Assembly (NCBI RefSeq): GCF_018070325.1 | Contig: NZ_JAGPXY010000073.1 | Coordinates: forward strand, 1-32,956 | Reading direction: 5' to 3' | DNA: 32,956 nucleotides | Source of the DNA: Micromonospora sp. H61 | GTDB taxonomy: Bacteria; Actinomycetota; Actinomycetes; Mycobacteriales; Micromonosporaceae | Shown here: positions 32,116 through 32,956 of the stretch, piece by piece | How the letters are laid out: every line of letters begins with the position of its first letter | How positions within the stretch are numbered: position 1 is the stretch's first letter | Notes under the pieces: generated by a model | The model's input: only the letters and a program-made list of their open reading frames with translations | Told to the model about the DNA's origin: nothing | Database searches by the model: none | Program-made: the position numbers and the translations under genes

Positions 32116-32956
32116 TCAGGCTCCGGATTGCGGGCGGATTGCCCGGCGCGCTGCGCGTTCGTGGCGGTCGACCGCTCGGCGGTGCGCGATCGCGAGTAGC
32201 CGGTCGATCTCGGGCAGCAGTCGCGGACCGGGCATGACGATGCTGGCGAAGCCGTACTGTGCGTAGCCCGGGTGCGGTACGAGGGTGTCCAGTCGGGCGA
32301 AGTCGAACTCGTGCCGGTGCTCCTCGAACGCCTTGGGCGGGAAGCCGAACAGCCGCTCGAACTCGGCCCGGCCCAGGTCCAGGTTGAGGCGGAAGACGCC
32401 GGGCCGGTCAAGCTGTGCGGCCTCGTCGAAGCCGGGCACGTCGTGCTCGACGATGGTGGCGAACGGCTGGCGGCGGTCCGGGCCGACGAAGAAGAACCGG
32501 TCGCCCCAGGCCGCCTCGGGTGATCCGTTCTCCTCGCTCGCCACGATCTGCTCGACGCCGGGCAGTGCGGCGATCCGGTCGGCAAGCACGGCCGTGTCGA
32601 CACCGGTCGGGACGTGCAGGACCGCGTCGGCGTGTTCGATGGTGGCCTGGTCCAGCGGGAAGTAGCGGTAGTCGTGCGTCCGCTGCTCGGCCGCTCCGAT
32701 GCCGGACGTCGGCAGGTACCGGGGAAGGTTGGTCTCCTGCTGGAGCCGGCCCTCGTAGGTGGCAGGGGCGGGCGGCCCGATGCCGAGTGCCGGGCTCGCG
32801 CCGAGGCTGCCGGCGATCACCGCGTACCGGTCGCCCAGCAGCGACGCGATGATGGCGCCGGCGCCGGCCCAGGACACCTGCGAGTCGGCCAGCGTCATCG
32901 TGCTCAGATGACGCTGGAGGTGCGTGTTGTGCGCGAAGACCAGTGTGGGCCCGCGG
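32116..32956 (-). CDS. Erythromycin esterase-like protein with C-terminal DUF6194-like domain (5' end beyond the window)
   Basis: The gene runs off the right edge, so only its last ~279 codons are seen. The visible N-terminal part, including LVFAHNTHLQRHLSTM and ADSQVSWAGAGAIIASLLGD, matches the end of the erythromycin esterase / succinoglycan-biosynthesis EreA-EreB family, whose AHNxH motif is conserved. From about 32560 down, AALPGVEQIVASEENG, AAWGDRFFFVGPD, PFATIVEHDVPGFDE, LDRPGVFRLNLDLGRAEF and DTLVPHPGYAQYGFASIVMP match the DUF6194 family. The two are joined by a linker containing PATYEGRLQQETNLPRYLPT. An internal ATG at 32898 is not the true start. Esterase activity on macrolides is not implied by family alone. 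Confidence 0.82.
   Translation of the reverse strand, partial: RGPTLVFAHNTHLQRHLSTMTLADSQVSWAGAGAIIASLLGDRYAVIAGSLGASPALGIGPPAPATYEGRLQQETNLPRYLPTSGIGAAEQRTHDYRYFPLDQATIEHADAVLHVPTGVDTAVLADRIAALPGVEQIVASEENGSPEAAWGDRFFFVGPDRRQPFATIVEHDVPGFDEAAQLDRPGVFRLNLDLGRAEFERLFGFPPKAFEEHRHEFDFARLDTLVPHPGYAQYGFASIVMPGPRLLPEIDRLLAIAHRRAVDRHERAARRAIRPQSGA

Overview
The window is about 33 kb of very GC-rich DNA (by eye around 70% or more G+C, almost all third codon positions G or C). Gene content and style point to an actinomycete, most likely a Micromonospora-like member of the Micromonosporaceae. Pointers are a GlbO-type truncated haemoglobin, an actinobacterial CobC, TTGTCCACA-type DnaA boxes, many GTG starts, and several promoters whose -10 hexamer lies about 7 nt before the start codon (leaderless transcripts). 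The genus is inference; no rRNA or other phylogenetic marker is present. No phage, insertion sequence, CRISPR array, rRNA or tRNA was recognised. It reads as ordinary chromosome with small accessory insertions.

Layout. 1-1680: a ribosome-hibernation (HPF-like) protein on the minus strand, divergent from an SSB paralogue, with two DnaA boxes between them. 1790-4350: cobD-cobQ, translationally coupled. 4500-10250: a rhodanese, a uridine-kinase-like P-loop protein, an M48 metalloprotease, an M20 dipeptidase, a 68-residue protein and an ATP-dependent DNA ligase. 10260-13260: SURF1 (minus), then a divergent CobB-like protein coupled to a GNAT acetyltransferase. 13270-15400: a class A penicillin-binding protein (minus). 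15526-18996: cobC-cobT-cobA/cysG. 19370-23420: a trehalose operon on the minus strand, otsA followed by an otsB-GH15 fusion. 23560-24265: a PIN/ribbon-helix-helix toxin-antitoxin pair. 24437-27306: ettA, a hotdog thioesterase and a conserved hypothetical gene. 27438-29999: a YbjN-like protein, glbO and an MFS transporter. 30215-32100: an MscS channel and an HNH nuclease. 32116 to the right edge: the end of an erythromycin-esterase-like protein carrying a DUF6194-like tail.

How the genes fit together. Six genes in three plus-strand blocks serve vitamin B12 synthesis: CysG-type CobA (entry methylation and dehydrogenase), CobB-like and CobQ (amidations), CobD and CobC (aminopropanol arm), and CobT (lower ligand). 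The CobB-like protein has lost the catalytic Cys and His of its glutaminase domain and has changes in its ATP and Mg sites. It is the most striking anomaly here. The trehalose operon encodes synthesis (OtsA, OtsB) and probable hydrolysis (GH15) of trehalose, the last two in one chain.

Other points worth a second look are a 16-codon leader ORF coupled to the HPF-like gene, a family of GATCTTG-containing intergenic inverted repeats, a hairpin whose stem ends in the ligase ribosome binding site, and recurrent leaderless promoters.
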